Origin: Chitinophagaceae bacterium | GTDB taxonomy: Bacteria > Bacteroidota > Bacteroidia > Chitinophagales > Chitinophagaceae | DNA length: 64,000 nt | NCBI GenBank assembly: GCA_016787065.1 | Contig: JAEUVD010000018.1 | Span: 62,001-126,000 of the forward strand | Direction: 5' to 3' | Part shown: positions 53,423 to 63,435 of the stretch, piece by piece | Numbering within the stretch: the stretch's first letter is position 1 | How the letters are laid out: each line of letters begins with the position of its first letter | The notes under the pieces: generated by a model | What the model was told of the DNA's origin: nothing | Database searches by the model: none | The model's input: the letters and a program-made list of their open reading frames with translations, nothing else | Made by a program: the position numbers and the translations under genes

Positions 53423-54922
53423 ATGCAATCATTAAGTCAGAGTCAACGCTTACTGCAAAAACTTTCACCTCAACAAATTCAGCTTATGAAATTGTTGCAG
53501 GTTCCAACGATGCAACTCGAAGAAAGAATCAAAGAGGAAATGGAGGAAAATCCTGCGTTGGAGTACAATGGTGATGATCCGGATGATATGTCGTTGAATG
53601 AAAAAACCAATGAAGATTTAAAAGACGAATTTTCTGAACGTGAGGAAGAAGATTATCCCGATGGCAGTGAAGACGATTACAGCAATATCGATATTGGTGA
53701 ATATGTTAGGGAAGGGGATGATGAAGATGCAGATTACAACTTTCAACGCGATGCCTATAGCAGCGATGAAGATGCGGTTCCAACCTATCAGCCTCGTTTT
53801 GAAACAACCTTCTATGATCATCTCATGGCTCAGTTGAATTTACTGAACCTAACGGATAAGCAACGTAAATTGGCTGAGTTTGTTATTGGTAGTATAGATG
53901 ATGATGGTTATTTACGAAGAGACATTCCATCTATCATTGACGATTTAGCGTTCCGTCAGAATTTACAGGCAGAAGAAGAAGAATTGAATGAAGTACTAGC
54001 AATGATTCGGGAGTTTGAACCCGTGGGCGTTGGCGCAACCAATTTACAACAATGCTTATTGCTTCAACTCAAACGAAAAGAAAAGGATGCCAACGTTTTA
54101 TATTCCATCAAAATAATTGAAAAGTTCTTTGATGAATTTATAAAGAAGCATTATGAAAAAATTCAGCGAACGCTTAATTTATCGGATGATGAGCTTCGTG
54201 AAATAATTCAGATTATTGTAAAACTGAACCCCAAACCGGGAAGTTTGTTCTCAACTACCAATAAGGCTGAAACCTACGTTATTCCTGATTTTATTGTTTA
54301 CAACAACAATGGCAATCTGGAAGTACAATTGAATCAAAAGAACGCTCCTGAACTTCGCGTGAGCACCTCCTTTCGAGAGATGTTACAAGACTATAATAAG
54401 AGTTCGAAAAAAGATTCGCGACAAAAAGATGCTATCCTTTTTATCAAACAAAAGATAGATGCCGCCAAATGGTTCATAGACGCTGTTAAACAACGCCAGG
54501 AAACACTCATGCTAACGATGACTCGTATCTTGCATTTACAAGAAGATTTCTTCTTAACCGGCGACGAAAGTAACATGAAGCCTATGATTCTGAAAGATGT
54601 TTCAGATAGAACAGGACTCGATATTTCCACCATTTCAAGGGTAGTAAACAGCAAATTTGTTCAAACGGAATTTGGAACATACAAATTGAAGTATTTCTTT
54701 TCTGAATCTTTATCAACCGACAGTGGCGAAGAAGTTTCGACCAGAGAGGTTAAGAAAATTTTGAACGAGCTCATTGGGGAAGAAGATAAAAAGAATCCGT
54801 TATCCGACGAGAAACTTACCGAACTTCTAAATGATAAAGGTTACAACATTGCGCGAAGAACGGTTGCTAAATATCGGGAACAGTTAAACTTACCTATTGC
54901 CCGTTTGCGCAAAACACTGTAG
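53423..54922 (+). CDS. rpoN: RNA polymerase sigma-54 factor
   Basis: 499 residues: activator-interacting region I (SQSQRLLQKLSPQQIQLMKLLQVPTMQLEERI, 4-35), an acidic region II, the core-binding domain (about 130-320) and the DNA-binding domain with HTH (DRTGLDISTISRVVNSKFV) and the RpoN box ARRTVAKYREQ (about 475-485). It drives transcription at -24/-12 promoters with NtrC-type activators, none of which is in this window. Its stop lies two bases from the convergent EamA gene. Confidence 0.97.
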   Translation: MQSLSQSQRLLQKLSPQQIQLMKLLQVPTMQLEERIKEEMEENPALEYNGDDPDDMSLNEKTNEDLKDEFSEREEEDYPDGSEDDYSNIDIGEYVREGDDEDADYNFQRDAYSSDEDAVPTYQPRFETTFYDHLMAQLNLLNLTDKQRKLAEFVIGSIDDDGYLRRDIPSIIDDLAFRQNLQAEEEELNEVLAMIREFEPVGVGATNLQQCLLLQLKRKEKDANVLYSIKIIEKFFDEFIKKHYEKIQRTLNLSDDELREIIQIIVKLNPKPGSLFSTTNKAETYVIPDFIVYNNNGNLEVQLNQKNAPELRVSTSFREMLQDYNKSSKKDSRQKDAILFIKQKIDAAKWFIDAVKQRQETLMLTMTRILHLQEDFFLTGDESNMKPMILKDVSDRTGLDISTISRVVNSKFVQTEFGTYKLKYFFSESLSTDSGEEVSTREVKKILNELIGEEDKKNPLSDEKLTELLNDKGYNIARRTVAKYREQLNLPIARLRKTL

Positions 54923-54924
54923 TG

Positions 54925-55815
54925 TTATTTATTAAAACGTTTAACCAAATAAATTCCAAGAAAAGTAACCACTGAGCCAATTACAATTGGCCACGTGAAA
55001 TGCTCATTGAGTAATAAAACACCTAAAAGGAGTGCCACGATAGGGTTAATATAAACGTAAATCGACACCAATCCCAAGGGTAAATGCTTCAGAGCATATA
55101 AATAGCATTGAAAACAAATTATGGATCCTACAATAATCAAATAGAAAATATAGGCCCAAGCATTACCCGATAAATTGGAAATATTCACCTGATCTTCAGT
55201 GAAACGTGAAAAAAAGAACAACATTATTCCGCCAAATAACATTTGCCAACCTATTCCGTGTTTTGCAACATATCCATGTTTGTTTCGTGTAGAAAGTAAT
55301 GATCCAAAAGACCATGTAAATACAGTAAATAACGTTATACCGATACCGAAAGCGAAGTTCTTTCCATGCGCAATCTGATCACCGAAAGAAAGTAGAATAA
55401 TACTAACACCGGCAAATCCGGTTAACAAGGCTAGGAGCAAAATAGGCTTCAATTTCTCCTTGTACATAACCCAACCAAGAAGTACTAAAACAAATGGCAT
55501 CAAACATCCTAAAAGCGCACCCAAGTAAGAAGGAATAAATTTTATGGCCAATGTTGTTAATCCATTGCTTGTTGTAAAGAAAAGAAAGCCCAACATAACA
55601 TTAAACGCTGTTTCCTTGAATCCCGGCCAAGGAATTTTATTGAATACGTTAAACAATAAAATAAAAAACAAACCGGCGATAGTTTGTCGAATCGAACAAA
55701 GTTGAAGAGGAGGAAGATGTTGAATGGTTAATCTAGAGACGAACCACGTTGTTCCCCAAAGAATGGAAATAGCTGCTAATGCCCAATATGCTAATACAAT
55801 TTCTTTATTTTTCAA
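54925..55815 (-). CDS. EamA-family transporter (DMT superfamily)
   Basis: About 296 residues with ten helices in two EamA repeats (first about 10-135, second about 150-290). Start is not ATG: TTG at 55815 (giving KNKEIVLAYWALAAISILWG) fits the family start, and a TTATTTTG, one base from the -7 consensus, ends seven bases before it. A longer TTG start at 55833 is less likely. Substrate unknown; EamA proteins include amino-acid and metabolite exporters. Confidence 0.85.
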   Translation of the reverse strand: MKNKEIVLAYWALAAISILWGTTWFVSRLTIQHLPPLQLCSIRQTIAGLFFILLFNVFNKIPWPGFKETAFNVMLGFLFFTTSNGLTTLAIKFIPSYLGALLGCLMPFVLVLLGWVMYKEKLKPILLLALLTGFAGVSIILLSFGDQIAHGKNFAFGIGITLFTVFTWSFGSLLSTRNKHGYVAKHGIGWQMLFGGIMLFFFSRFTEDQVNISNLSGNAWAYIFYLIIVGSIICFQCYLYALKHLPLGLVSIYVYINPIVALLLGVLLLNEHFTWPIVIGSVVTFLGIYLVKRFNK

Positions 55816-55918
55816 CTGGCAGCAAAATAACAATATTTATGGCTTGTAATGGAAGTACATTACCACATAGGGAATGTTAATTTTAGAAAAAAGACGTGTA
55901 GATAAAAAATGCATGCCG

Positions 55919-55926
55919 TACATTTG
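55919..55926 (+). promoter_or_regulatory. -7 box TACATTTG for Cys-rich protein
   Basis: Exact TAnnTTTG, 25 bases before the ATG at 55952. Confidence 0.55.
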
Positions 55927-55951
55927 ATATTCAAAGTAAAAAATTATCACA

Positions 55952-56227
55952 ATGAAAAAGGTATTATTTCTATCATTAGCTATGCTTGTAGCTGGTGTTT
56001 CTTTCGCAGATAAAAAGTGCTGCAAAGACAAAAAAGGAGCGGGATGCTCTAAAGAAGCAAAGGCTAGTTGCCATAAAGACGGACAAAAAGAAGAAAAAGC
56101 GGAAGCTGCTGCTACTCCTGCTTGTTGCAAAAAGAGCATGGCTCAAGGAAAAGCTGCTTGTTGCAAAAAAGACGAGAAACACGCTGATAGCCGTCAACCC
56201 GTGGCAGCACCAACAGATAAAAAATAA
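55952..56227 (+). CDS. Small secreted Cys-pair protein, unknown
   Basis: 91 residues. A signal peptide (MKKVLFLSLAMLVAGVSFA) is followed by a Lys/Ala-rich mature chain with eight Cys, six in CC pairs (KKCCKD, PACCKKS, AACCKKD) plus GCSK and SCHK. The repeated ACCKK block suggests internal duplication. The composition resembles a small metal-binding or redox peptide, but no named family is recognised. It has its own -7 box and terminator and lies convergently next to gldN. Confidence 0.7.
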   Translation: MKKVLFLSLAMLVAGVSFADKKCCKDKKGAGCSKEAKASCHKDGQKEEKAEAAATPACCKKSMAQGKAACCKKDEKHADSRQPVAAPTDKK

Positions 56228-56248
56228 TCTTTTCTCTAAGCATAGTAA

Positions 56249-56280
56249 AAGGTCGGTTCATACCGGCCTTTTTTATTTTT
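56249..56280 (+). terminator. Terminator of the Cys-rich gene
   Basis: Stem AAGGTCGG (56249-56256) / CCGGCCTT (56263-56270) with one G-U pair, loop TTCATA, then a T-rich run. Confidence 0.8.
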
Positions 56281-56295
56281 GTTACTAGAATCTAG

Positions 56296-56326
56296 CAACA
56301 AAAAAGCCGGCATGTAGCCGACTTTT
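56296..56326 (-). terminator. Terminator of the gldKLMN operon
   Basis: Stem arms at 56302-56311 and 56317-56326 (AAAAGCCGGC / GCCGACTTTT, one G-U pair on the minus RNA), followed on the minus strand by a T-run. It lies 26 bases after the gldN stop. Confidence 0.75.
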
Positions 56327-56352
56327 AATATGTTTAAACTGTAGATATTATC

Positions 56353-57282
56353 TTAGTAAACCCACAAATCGTGTTCTTTATTAAATAATTTTTCTTTGAT
56401 TTCTTCTGAAGCATTTAAGGCGTCAACACCTTTTTTGAATGCTTTGATGTCATCTTGTAAAGGATTATTAATATTCGATTTAATTACATACGATGCGAAG
56501 AAACGTTTTTCGAAGTAATCATCCCACGTAATGCGATACACATCATTATCAGGGTTATACACTTCATATTTCACGTGAACACCACGAGCATCCGGATAGT
56601 ATAACCAAAATAAAGGTACTGAGCCACGGAAACTACCATCAACATCACTAAAACGATCTTGATACGGAGCAATTCCAATAATTCTGGTTTTCATACGCCC
56701 TTCGTTCTTATCAAAAATCCAGTCTTCCTTAATACGGAACTTAGTAATTGTTTCAGGATCAAAACGACGAACCGTGATTACTTGTTTCTCTTCTCCGGTA
56801 ACAGGGTCAACTACCGTATTGGTATCAGACTTTCCGGCAATTTTAGTCATAACATCTTCCGGTGACAAAGGAATAGTGAAACGTTCATCGCTGAAGGCTA
56901 CAATATTTCCTTTTCGGATAGCATCGATTAAGATCTCAATATACATTCCTCCGCCCGATTCATCATCTCCAGGATAACGCATACAAACATTTTGGCGTTG
57001 ACGAGTATCGATTTCACGCCAAACACGCTTTTTGTAGAGCACATCAGCCTCCCGGATATTTTGCCAAGGAACAACATAATTGTTATGCTCCACCTTATCA
57101 ATGGCACCGTCTTTACGCAAGGATGGTTTATACGATTCCTTCACTATTTCAGCTACACCACCTGCTACTGCTGGATCTGTAGGAGTAGTTCCAGCGGGTG
57201 GACCACCTACTTGACCTACAGCCACGCTGCTGACGAACATAGAAGCCAGCATTACCGTTTTTAATTGAATCATTCGTTTCAT
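56353..57282 (-). CDS. gldN: Type IX secretion protein GldN
   Basis: 309 residues. Signal peptide (about 1-24, ending AVGQ). Family features: DGAIDKVEHNNYVVPWQNIREADVLYKKRVWREID (about 60-95), the central IAFSDERFTIPLSPEDV region, and VFYIRWDDYFEKRFFA-like ITWDDYFEKRFFASYVIKSN near 265. GldN/PorN binds GldK/PorK to form the periplasmic ring of the type IX system. Last gene of the gldK-L-M-N operon, 20 bases after gldM; terminator downstream. Confidence 0.95.
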   Translation of the reverse strand: MKRMIQLKTVMLASMFVSSVAVGQVGGPPAGTTPTDPAVAGGVAEIVKESYKPSLRKDGAIDKVEHNNYVVPWQNIREADVLYKKRVWREIDTRQRQNVCMRYPGDDESGGGMYIEILIDAIRKGNIVAFSDERFTIPLSPEDVMTKIAGKSDTNTVVDPVTGEEKQVITVRRFDPETITKFRIKEDWIFDKNEGRMKTRIIGIAPYQDRFSDVDGSFRGSVPLFWLYYPDARGVHVKYEVYNPDNDVYRITWDDYFEKRFFASYVIKSNINNPLQDDIKAFKKGVDALNASEEIKEKLFNKEHDLWVY

Positions 57283-57302
57283 ATGTAGAACAAAAATAGA
57301 AA

Positions 57303-58961
57303 TTAATATTTAAGAATAAAAACCATTGAGCCAAGATTTCTAACCTTTTTATCCGGACCAACAGCACGAATGTTGTCGAAATAAAGTTTTCCTCCAATAT
57401 CTAAATCAGACATCATTGATTTTACTTCTGAATTAGCTTTTGGATCGTTTAAATACATGGTATTCGAGGTCGCTTCACGATAGTCACCACGACGAGGTTG
57501 ATAAGCCATATCGAAAGACACAACGTTAAACTTAGCATCAAAATCAGAACCTTCTAAACGCGCAATGACACCAATTTGAGCTTTCATTTCATTTACCCCA
57601 ACGGCGCCTCCACGCTTATTCGCAACATAAGCAACAGGATCCGGAAGATATTTTACACGATAGTTATACGTACCGAAATTTACCGGAGTACCATCTGCTT
57701 TAGTACCGAAGAGATTAATTTTTGCTGTTCCAGCCTTTTCAACCCAAACTTCGTACTTATGTACACCTGGTAATGGATTTAACTTACAGTTCTCTTCACT
57801 ATGTTGGAGCTTATCCGAAGGTATACCGGAAGCCGACAACGTTATCGGGTTAGCAACACCAATATAAAACACATTCATTTTATCTAAAGAAATTGATGCT
57901 GTTGCTTCACCTACAAAATATTGTGCTGGTTTTGGCAATTTAACATCCACCTTCTTCAAGGATTTAGTTCCATCTGCATTTAATATAGTATCCGTAAATG
58001 TTGCAGAAACATTGATATTTTTAGCCCCATTACTAGACGAAACCTCGGAAAAATCCACAACCCCTTCTTCATTTGGAAATAAAGTTCGTCCGTTAACGTT
58101 GAAAGATAAGTTCTTTAATTTTTTATTGTATGTACCCATGGCAATTCGCGCATGATACTTTTCACCAGGTAACAAATAACTGTTATCTGCAGAAACAATA
58201 ATCGCGTAGTCGGTCATTGGTTTAGCATTCAATCTCAAAAGATTTTGCTTCTCACCGGTGGCTAGAGCCCAAATACGATCAATGGCAACTGTTTGACACG
58301 CGCGTGCATCATTAATATATTTGTTAATTAAGGCTACACTAGCGATTGTTGGAGACATGTGGAAATTGCCTGTTGACCAGTCGCCTGAAGGATTATTCTC
58401 TGAAACTTGAGTAGAAAAGTCGAGTGGTAATTGAGCAAATATATCCGGGTTATTTCCCGTTCCGGCAGAAACTATAGCTGTCTCATCCTTTGGTACTAAA
58501 CCAGCTATTTCGTCTTTATAGGATTTAAGGCTTTGTAATAATTTAGGTCCGTTACCTTCATCAATCATTACACGCGTACCACCATCTAAGTTTTCGATTT
58601 GTTTTAATTCTATACCGTCAGCTTCATATCCTCCTGAGGCTTGAACAATCATTTCTTTATACTTATTCAATTCAGCAATGATAGCGGTGGTTTTGTTGTT
58701 TACATCGTCTGCAATTTTCATGGCATCCTCCACACGTTTCTTTTTATCTGCTGCTACTTTAGGATCATTTTTATAATCCTCAAACAACTTCATAGCGCCC
58801 AAACTCCTGTCTTCCGCAGTTTTATTTGAACGAATCAAGCTATTATTCATTGTTTTGAACGCATTTAAGATTTCGCTTGATACATTCATGGCTAACAAAG
58901 CTGTTAGTACCAGATACATCAAGTTAATCATCAACTGCCTCGGTTCTTTAGGTAATGACAT
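57303..58961 (-). CDS. gldM: Type IX secretion motor protein GldM
   Basis: 552 residues. One N-terminal helix (about 12-28; RQLMINLMYLVLTALLAMN) precedes a long periplasmic part with the four domains of GldM/PorM. Arg8 at the helix start corresponds to the conserved Arg in characterised GldM. It forms the rotating periplasmic shaft energised with GldL. 80 bases after gldL, 20 before gldN. Confidence 0.96.
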   Translation of the reverse strand: MSLPKEPRQLMINLMYLVLTALLAMNVSSEILNAFKTMNNSLIRSNKTAEDRSLGAMKLFEDYKNDPKVAADKKKRVEDAMKIADDVNNKTTAIIAELNKYKEMIVQASGGYEADGIELKQIENLDGGTRVMIDEGNGPKLLQSLKSYKDEIAGLVPKDETAIVSAGTGNNPDIFAQLPLDFSTQVSENNPSGDWSTGNFHMSPTIASVALINKYINDARACQTVAIDRIWALATGEKQNLLRLNAKPMTDYAIIVSADNSYLLPGEKYHARIAMGTYNKKLKNLSFNVNGRTLFPNEEGVVDFSEVSSSNGAKNINVSATFTDTILNADGTKSLKKVDVKLPKPAQYFVGEATASISLDKMNVFYIGVANPITLSASGIPSDKLQHSEENCKLNPLPGVHKYEVWVEKAGTAKINLFGTKADGTPVNFGTYNYRVKYLPDPVAYVANKRGGAVGVNEMKAQIGVIARLEGSDFDAKFNVVSFDMAYQPRRGDYREATSNTMYLNDPKANSEVKSMMSDLDIGGKLYFDNIRAVGPDKKVRNLGSMVFILKY

Positions 58962-59041
58962 TCTCTATGCTACTTTTCTGAGTGTTAAATTATTTTGGTA
59001 GTATATTAAAATTTGAAATAAAATTTACTGTATGCAAGCAA

Positions 59042-59881
59042 TTAACGCCCTTGCATAGCAGTTAACATATTTCCGTAAACCTGATTTAAGGTGCTTAAGT
59101 TTTTAGCTAACATGCCTATTTGTTCTTTCGCTTTATTAGCATCTTCCGCACTATTTTGCATAGCGTCTGAAGCATTCACTAAATTACTGTAGAACTTATT
59201 CATAGCTTTCAGATGGTTATTTGCATCTTGTAATTCCACTTCATAAATTTGGTTTAATGAACCTAAATTCTTAGTTAGGGTAGTAACCTGACTATGGAAT
59301 TTTGCCGTTTCTTCCGCTGCACTATTAAAAGAACCAAGCGTATTTGCTGCCCCCATAAAAGTGTCTTTCATTTGATTTAACGCTGAAGCTGCTTCTTTCG
59401 CTTTGGAAGCATATTCGTTTGTAGCTGCAGCTACATGTGTAATTTCTTTAACTTGGTTAACTGATTCCCCAAAACGTTGAAAATTCTCATTCAACTTCTT
59501 CAAGTTAGCAGGATTCATATTCGCTTCTTCCAACATTTTATCTAAGGCCGCTGTTGCAGAATTACTGTTACCGCCACCGATTCCGGAAATAGGAGTTGGT
59601 TGAAATTTAACGCCCTTTCGATACGCTTCTACATGCGGGTTTTGATCTAATCCTGGATAGTATTTCTCCCAATAATAATCTTTATGAGGAGGTAAAATAC
59701 CTAATAAAGTAAAGATAAATGCTTCCGTACACATTCCGATGATCAAGGCCGTTCCTGCCCAAGGCCAGTGTTGTAACTTAGCCAATGCTCCAATCAATAC
59801 TATGGCAGCACCCACACCAATAATCACGTTTTTAATATACTTGCCCGACGGCGTCTCGAAAAATAAAGCAATGGATTTCAT
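59042..59881 (-). CDS. gldL: Type IX secretion motor protein GldL
   Basis: 279 residues. Two helices (about 18-37 and 42-63), the second with Glu53 in GMCTEAFIF, matching the proton-pathway glutamate of GldL. A cytoplasmic C-terminal helical region (about 120-279) follows. GldL surrounds GldM helices and converts proton flow to rotation. 60 bases after gldK. Confidence 0.96.
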   Translation of the reverse strand: MKSIALFFETPSGKYIKNVIIGVGAAIVLIGALAKLQHWPWAGTALIIGMCTEAFIFTLLGILPPHKDYYWEKYYPGLDQNPHVEAYRKGVKFQPTPISGIGGGNSNSATAALDKMLEEANMNPANLKKLNENFQRFGESVNQVKEITHVAAATNEYASKAKEAASALNQMKDTFMGAANTLGSFNSAAEETAKFHSQVTTLTKNLGSLNQIYEVELQDANNHLKAMNKFYSNLVNASDAMQNSAEDANKAKEQIGMLAKNLSTLNQVYGNMLTAMQGR

Positions 59882-59941
59882 GTTATTCTGACTCTTATTT
59901 TTATGTTCTTTTAAAGTTAACGTTACTGTAGTTTAAATATT

Positions 59942-61231
59942 TTATTTTCTAGGTGGTTTATTCGATAACGCCGGAGAAATGTACTCTAGAATACAACGGA
60001 ATCCAATATATGCTTTGGCAGTATCTGCAAATTCATAATCTCTTGAACTTACTTGTAAAAAGCTTGCAACATCCTTCCAACTTCCACCGCGAATACTAAT
60101 TCGTTTCCACCATAATGGATCTGCTTCGCTTTGAGCTTTTAATCGAGAAGCACCAGACATATCAGCAACAAAACCATAGGCGTTTGTTTCATAAGGTGAT
60201 AAAGTCCATTCTGCTACATTACCACTCATATTATATAAACCATAATCATTAGGATGATAAGCATCGGCACGAACAGTATATAAACCACCGTCTGCACTAT
60301 AATTACCACGATTAGGTTTGAAGTTAGCTAGATAACAACCTTTTTTGTTTACGATATAAGGACCTCCCCAAGGATAAGGTGATTGAGTACGACCACCACG
60401 AGCTGCCCATTCCCATTGTTCTTCAGTTGGTAATCGGAAACTACCTTCTAAGTACATTTTTTTAGAATCTCTGTATTTTCTCCAATACAAGGTACGCCAA
60501 TTACAAAAAGCCTGAGCTTGATACCATGTTACACCAACCACCGGATATTTATCGAATGCAGGATACCAGTTATATTGATGGGTAATAGGTTCGTTGTAAG
60601 AATAGGTGAACATTTTCATCCAAACGGTTGTATCCGGATAGGCGCGAACATCGTGTGTTTTTTTATACGTACTACGAATTTGTTGTTGACCTGGTTTGTA
60701 TTCACGTGCCATTGCATCGTAATCGAAGTCTTCGTAGTGATACACCAACTTGGTCATATCAAATTCTTCCTTCCCCCAAATACTTTCCGCAGAAGGAACA
60801 TAATAAGCAGACAATTCTTGTTTTGTGTCTTCGTCTGTCCATTTAATTCGCTGCTTCCAATCAATTACTTGCTCTCCGCTTTCTCCCACATCCTTATAGT
60901 GTTGTAAAACAGCATGCGCCGTTGAATCCTTCACCCAATTCGTAAATTGTCGGTATTCAGCATTGGTAATTTCGGTAGCATCCATCCAAAAACCGACCAT
61001 TTGAATGGTACGATTTTTAATATCATAGGCTCCTCGCATATCTTGGTCGCTCGCTCCCATGTGCATCACGCCTGAAGGCACCCAAGTCATCCCAATTGGA
61101 TTGTTACTGGTATTATTTACACGAATGGTATTCCCTACAAGTTGTCCTTGAGGCCCACCACCACTGCTACATCCCCATGCGGTCGCTATCAAGGCCAAAG
61201 CAAATAATCTCAACGAATAAAGTCTAATCAT
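59942..61231 (-). CDS. gldK: Type IX secretion lipoprotein GldK
   Basis: 429 residues. A lipoprotein signal with Cys at about 21 (TAWGCSS) is followed by an FGE/sulfatase-modifying-factor fold (about 45-415; MTWVPSGVMHMGA, FWMDATEITNAEYRQF, VTWYQAQAFCNWR, FRLPTEEQWEWAARGG, NVAEWT, ISIRGGSWKD, IGFRCI). In GldK/PorK the fold is structural and forms the outer-membrane ring with GldN. It leads the gldK-L-M-N operon, and its promoter is at 61263-61292. Confidence 0.95.
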   Translation of the reverse strand: MIRLYSLRLFALALIATAWGCSSGGGPQGQLVGNTIRVNNTSNNPIGMTWVPSGVMHMGASDQDMRGAYDIKNRTIQMVGFWMDATEITNAEYRQFTNWVKDSTAHAVLQHYKDVGESGEQVIDWKQRIKWTDEDTKQELSAYYVPSAESIWGKEEFDMTKLVYHYEDFDYDAMAREYKPGQQQIRSTYKKTHDVRAYPDTTVWMKMFTYSYNEPITHQYNWYPAFDKYPVVGVTWYQAQAFCNWRTLYWRKYRDSKKMYLEGSFRLPTEEQWEWAARGGRTQSPYPWGGPYIVNKKGCYLANFKPNRGNYSADGGLYTVRADAYHPNDYGLYNMSGNVAEWTLSPYETNAYGFVADMSGASRLKAQSEADPLWWKRISIRGGSWKDVASFLQVSSRDYEFADTAKAYIGFRCILEYISPALSNKPPRK

Positions 61232-61262
61232 AGTCCGTTTATATTGTGTTTATACAAGAAGG

Positions 61263-61292
61263 CAAATATATTAGAATAATTTGTTAATTCAA
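61263..61292 (-). promoter_or_regulatory. Promoter TTG-N19-TATATTTG of gldKLMN
   Basis: On the minus strand, TTG (61292-61290) and the exact -7 box TATATTTG (61270-61263) are 19 bases apart, 31 bases before the gldK ATG. The rest of the 178-base gap up to 61409 holds only A/T runs. Confidence 0.7.
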
Positions 61293-61409
61293 ATATCGCA
61301 CAATATAGGTCGTATATTTTAATTACCATGTAAATCTTCAAAAAAAAATTTTTCGTTAAATGGAATGTAGACAAATCACGAAAAATAATCTACAAAGAGA
61401 TTTTGAGTT

Positions 61410-63398
61410 TTATCGAACTTGGGTTAAACTACGCACGGCTAAATCAATAGAATCCACTGCTGGCAAGCATTCGAGCTTAGTACAAATTGAAATACTACAT
61501 TGGGTTACATTCCGTTGAAAGCACGCATAGTCTTCAAAACTATTTTCACTTACATAGCAATATGGAAGATTATTTTTCATCGTTTTAATCAGTTCAGTAT
61601 ACGTATGATGAGCTTGGGAACCCATAATAGAAATTTCTCGCCACGGTTGATTTTCATACAATAACTGTAAAGCCCAACAGGCAAAAGATGAAGGATACTG
61701 AGAAACGAATGGCTTCATAGCATCAAGCATTTGATGTGCCTGAATTTCGAATACATCATTATTTTTAGCTACCCCCATATATTGAATTACATTACATAGC
61801 ACGGCGTTGGCTGAAGGCAATGCTCCATCATACGTATCTTCTTGCGTAAAATCCAGTTGTTTATGGTTTTTATGGGTAAAATCAAACAGTATGGAACCTT
61901 CCATTCGATAATTTTCAAACAGGTTTGCTAGAATATCCTCAACCTTTAACAAATACTCCGGACTGGCTGTTGCTTTGGCTAATTCTATTAAGGCACTTGC
62001 CAAAAATGCCAGATCATCGGCATAGGCTCTATTCTTGATTTCTCCTAAACAATAGGAATGACCATAAGCACCAGGTTGGATAACGTGTAATTTCAATAAA
62101 GCTTCTATATTCTGTTCAGCTAGTTGAAGCCAAGTTGTATTGTTACAATAAATGGAGGCAACGATAAGCGATTTGCTCATGAGCGCATTCCAACCAAGTA
62201 GCACCTTGGTATCGGTTAAAGGTGGTATTCGTTTCTGCCGAAATGTAAGAAGTTTCTGAAGTAAGGGTGTGAGATCCTGCGTGAAATTTTCAGGTTGGAG
62301 CAAAGAATATAGAATGTTACCTCCTTCCCAATTCCCTTCCGGAAGTACATGAAAGTAACCATGAAACTGTTCAAAGTCGGCTCCCAAAAAGGCTTGTAGT
62401 TCTTCGTAAGTCCAACAATAATATTTCCCTTCCTCGCCTTCACTATCCGCATCCTGTGCTGCATAAAACAACCCTTCCTTTGATGTCATTTCCCGTTGTA
62501 ACCATGCAACAGTTTCCTCACAGATTCTTTTATAGTGCTCCTTTCCGGTTATTAAAAAAGCATATGCATATAGTTCCAGTAATAAGGCATTATCGTAAAG
62601 CATCTTTTCGAAATGCGGAATCTTCCACGCTTTATCGGTACTATATCGTGCAAAACCTCCACCAACATGATCATACAAACCTCCTTGAGCCATGGCATTT
62701 AAGCTATGAAGTACATGATCTAAACAGCTTTTGTCGCCTGATACTTGATAATACTTTAATAGGAACTGAAGGGAATGCGTTGATGGGAATTTAGGGGCAT
62801 AACCAAATCCACCGTCTTCCAAATCTGCTTGTGCCATGATTTTCTTTGCAACATCTTCCAAAATAAAATCTGAGGCAACATTGGAGTTAGGTTTAGCCAT
62901 CTTCTTACGTTGCATATGCTCCACAAGTCGCTGAGCTTGTGTATTTACCTCATCTGGATTCTGACGAAAAAATTGAAAAACGTTCACAAGCACTTCCTTC
63001 CACGAAGCTCTATTGTGCATTCGTTGCGGTGGAAAATAAGTTCCACCATAAAATGGCTTTTTATCGGGCGTTACAAAAACATTTAAAGGCCAACCACCAC
63101 TGCCTGTCATGGCTTGAACGGCATCCATATAAGCATGATCTATATCCGGATATTCTTCCCGATCCACTTTAATACATATAAAAAGTTCGTTCATTAGGTC
63201 AGCTACTTCGTTATTACTGAAGCTTTCATGTTCCATAACATGACACCAATGACAACTAGAATATCCTATACTTACCAAAACCGGTTTGTTTTCACGTAGC
63301 GCAACCTCAAAAGGCTCTTCTCCCCAAGCATACCAATGAACAGGGTTATCTTTATGCTGTAATAAATAAGGTGAACTTTCTTTTCCTAAGCGATTCAT
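61410..63398 (-). CDS. DUF255 thioredoxin-domain / glucosidase-fold protein (YyaL-like)
   Basis: 662 residues: N-terminal thioredoxin-like domain (about 1-165; [32 protein letters not shown] with CX2C) and a C-terminal (alpha/alpha)6 barrel of the N-acylglucosamine epimerase type (about 190-650; [59 protein letters not shown]). Length and motifs match bacterial YyaL and animal SPATA20 proteins. No signal peptide; function unknown. The -7 box TAGATTTG ends four bases before the ATG. Confidence 0.93.
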   Translation of the reverse strand: MNRLGKESSPYLLQHKDNPVHWYAWGEEPFEVALRENKPVLVSIGYSSCHWCHVMEHESFSNNEVADLMNELFICIKVDREEYPDIDHAYMDAVQAMTGSGGWPLNVFVTPDKKPFYGGTYFPPQRMHNRASWKEVLVNVFQFFRQNPDEVNTQAQRLVEHMQRKKMAKPNSNVASDFILEDVAKKIMAQADLEDGGFGYAPKFPSTHSLQFLLKYYQVSGDKSCLDHVLHSLNAMAQGGLYDHVGGGFARYSTDKAWKIPHFEKMLYDNALLLELYAYAFLITGKEHYKRICEETVAWLQREMTSKEGLFYAAQDADSEGEEGKYYCWTYEELQAFLGADFEQFHGYFHVLPEGNWEGGNILYSLLQPENFTQDLTPLLQKLLTFRQKRIPPLTDTKVLLGWNALMSKSLIVASIYCNNTTWLQLAEQNIEALLKLHVIQPGAYGHSYCLGEIKNRAYADDLAFLASALIELAKATASPEYLLKVEDILANLFENYRMEGSILFDFTHKNHKQLDFTQEDTYDGALPSANAVLCNVIQYMGVAKNNDVFEIQAHQMLDAMKPFVSQYPSSFACWALQLLYENQPWREISIMGSQAHHTYTELIKTMKNNLPYCYVSENSFEDYACFQRNVTQCSISICTKLECLPAVDSIDLAVRSLTQVR

Positions 63399-63402
63399 GG
63401 TG

Positions 63403-63410
63403 CAAATCTA
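63403..63410 (-). promoter_or_regulatory. -7 box TAGATTTG directly before the DUF255 gene
   Basis: Exact TAnnTTTG on the minus strand, four bases before the ATG at 63398; a TTG equivalent (63429-63427) is 16 bases further. A leaderless mRNA is predicted. Confidence 0.55.
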
Positions 63411-63435
63411 GGAACATTGCCTAGCACAACGGGTA

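Noticed and set aside
55995..56288. Alternative-frame Lys-rich ORF overlapping the Cys-rich gene
   Set aside because: The other frame has the signal peptide, Cys-pair pattern, promoter and terminator.
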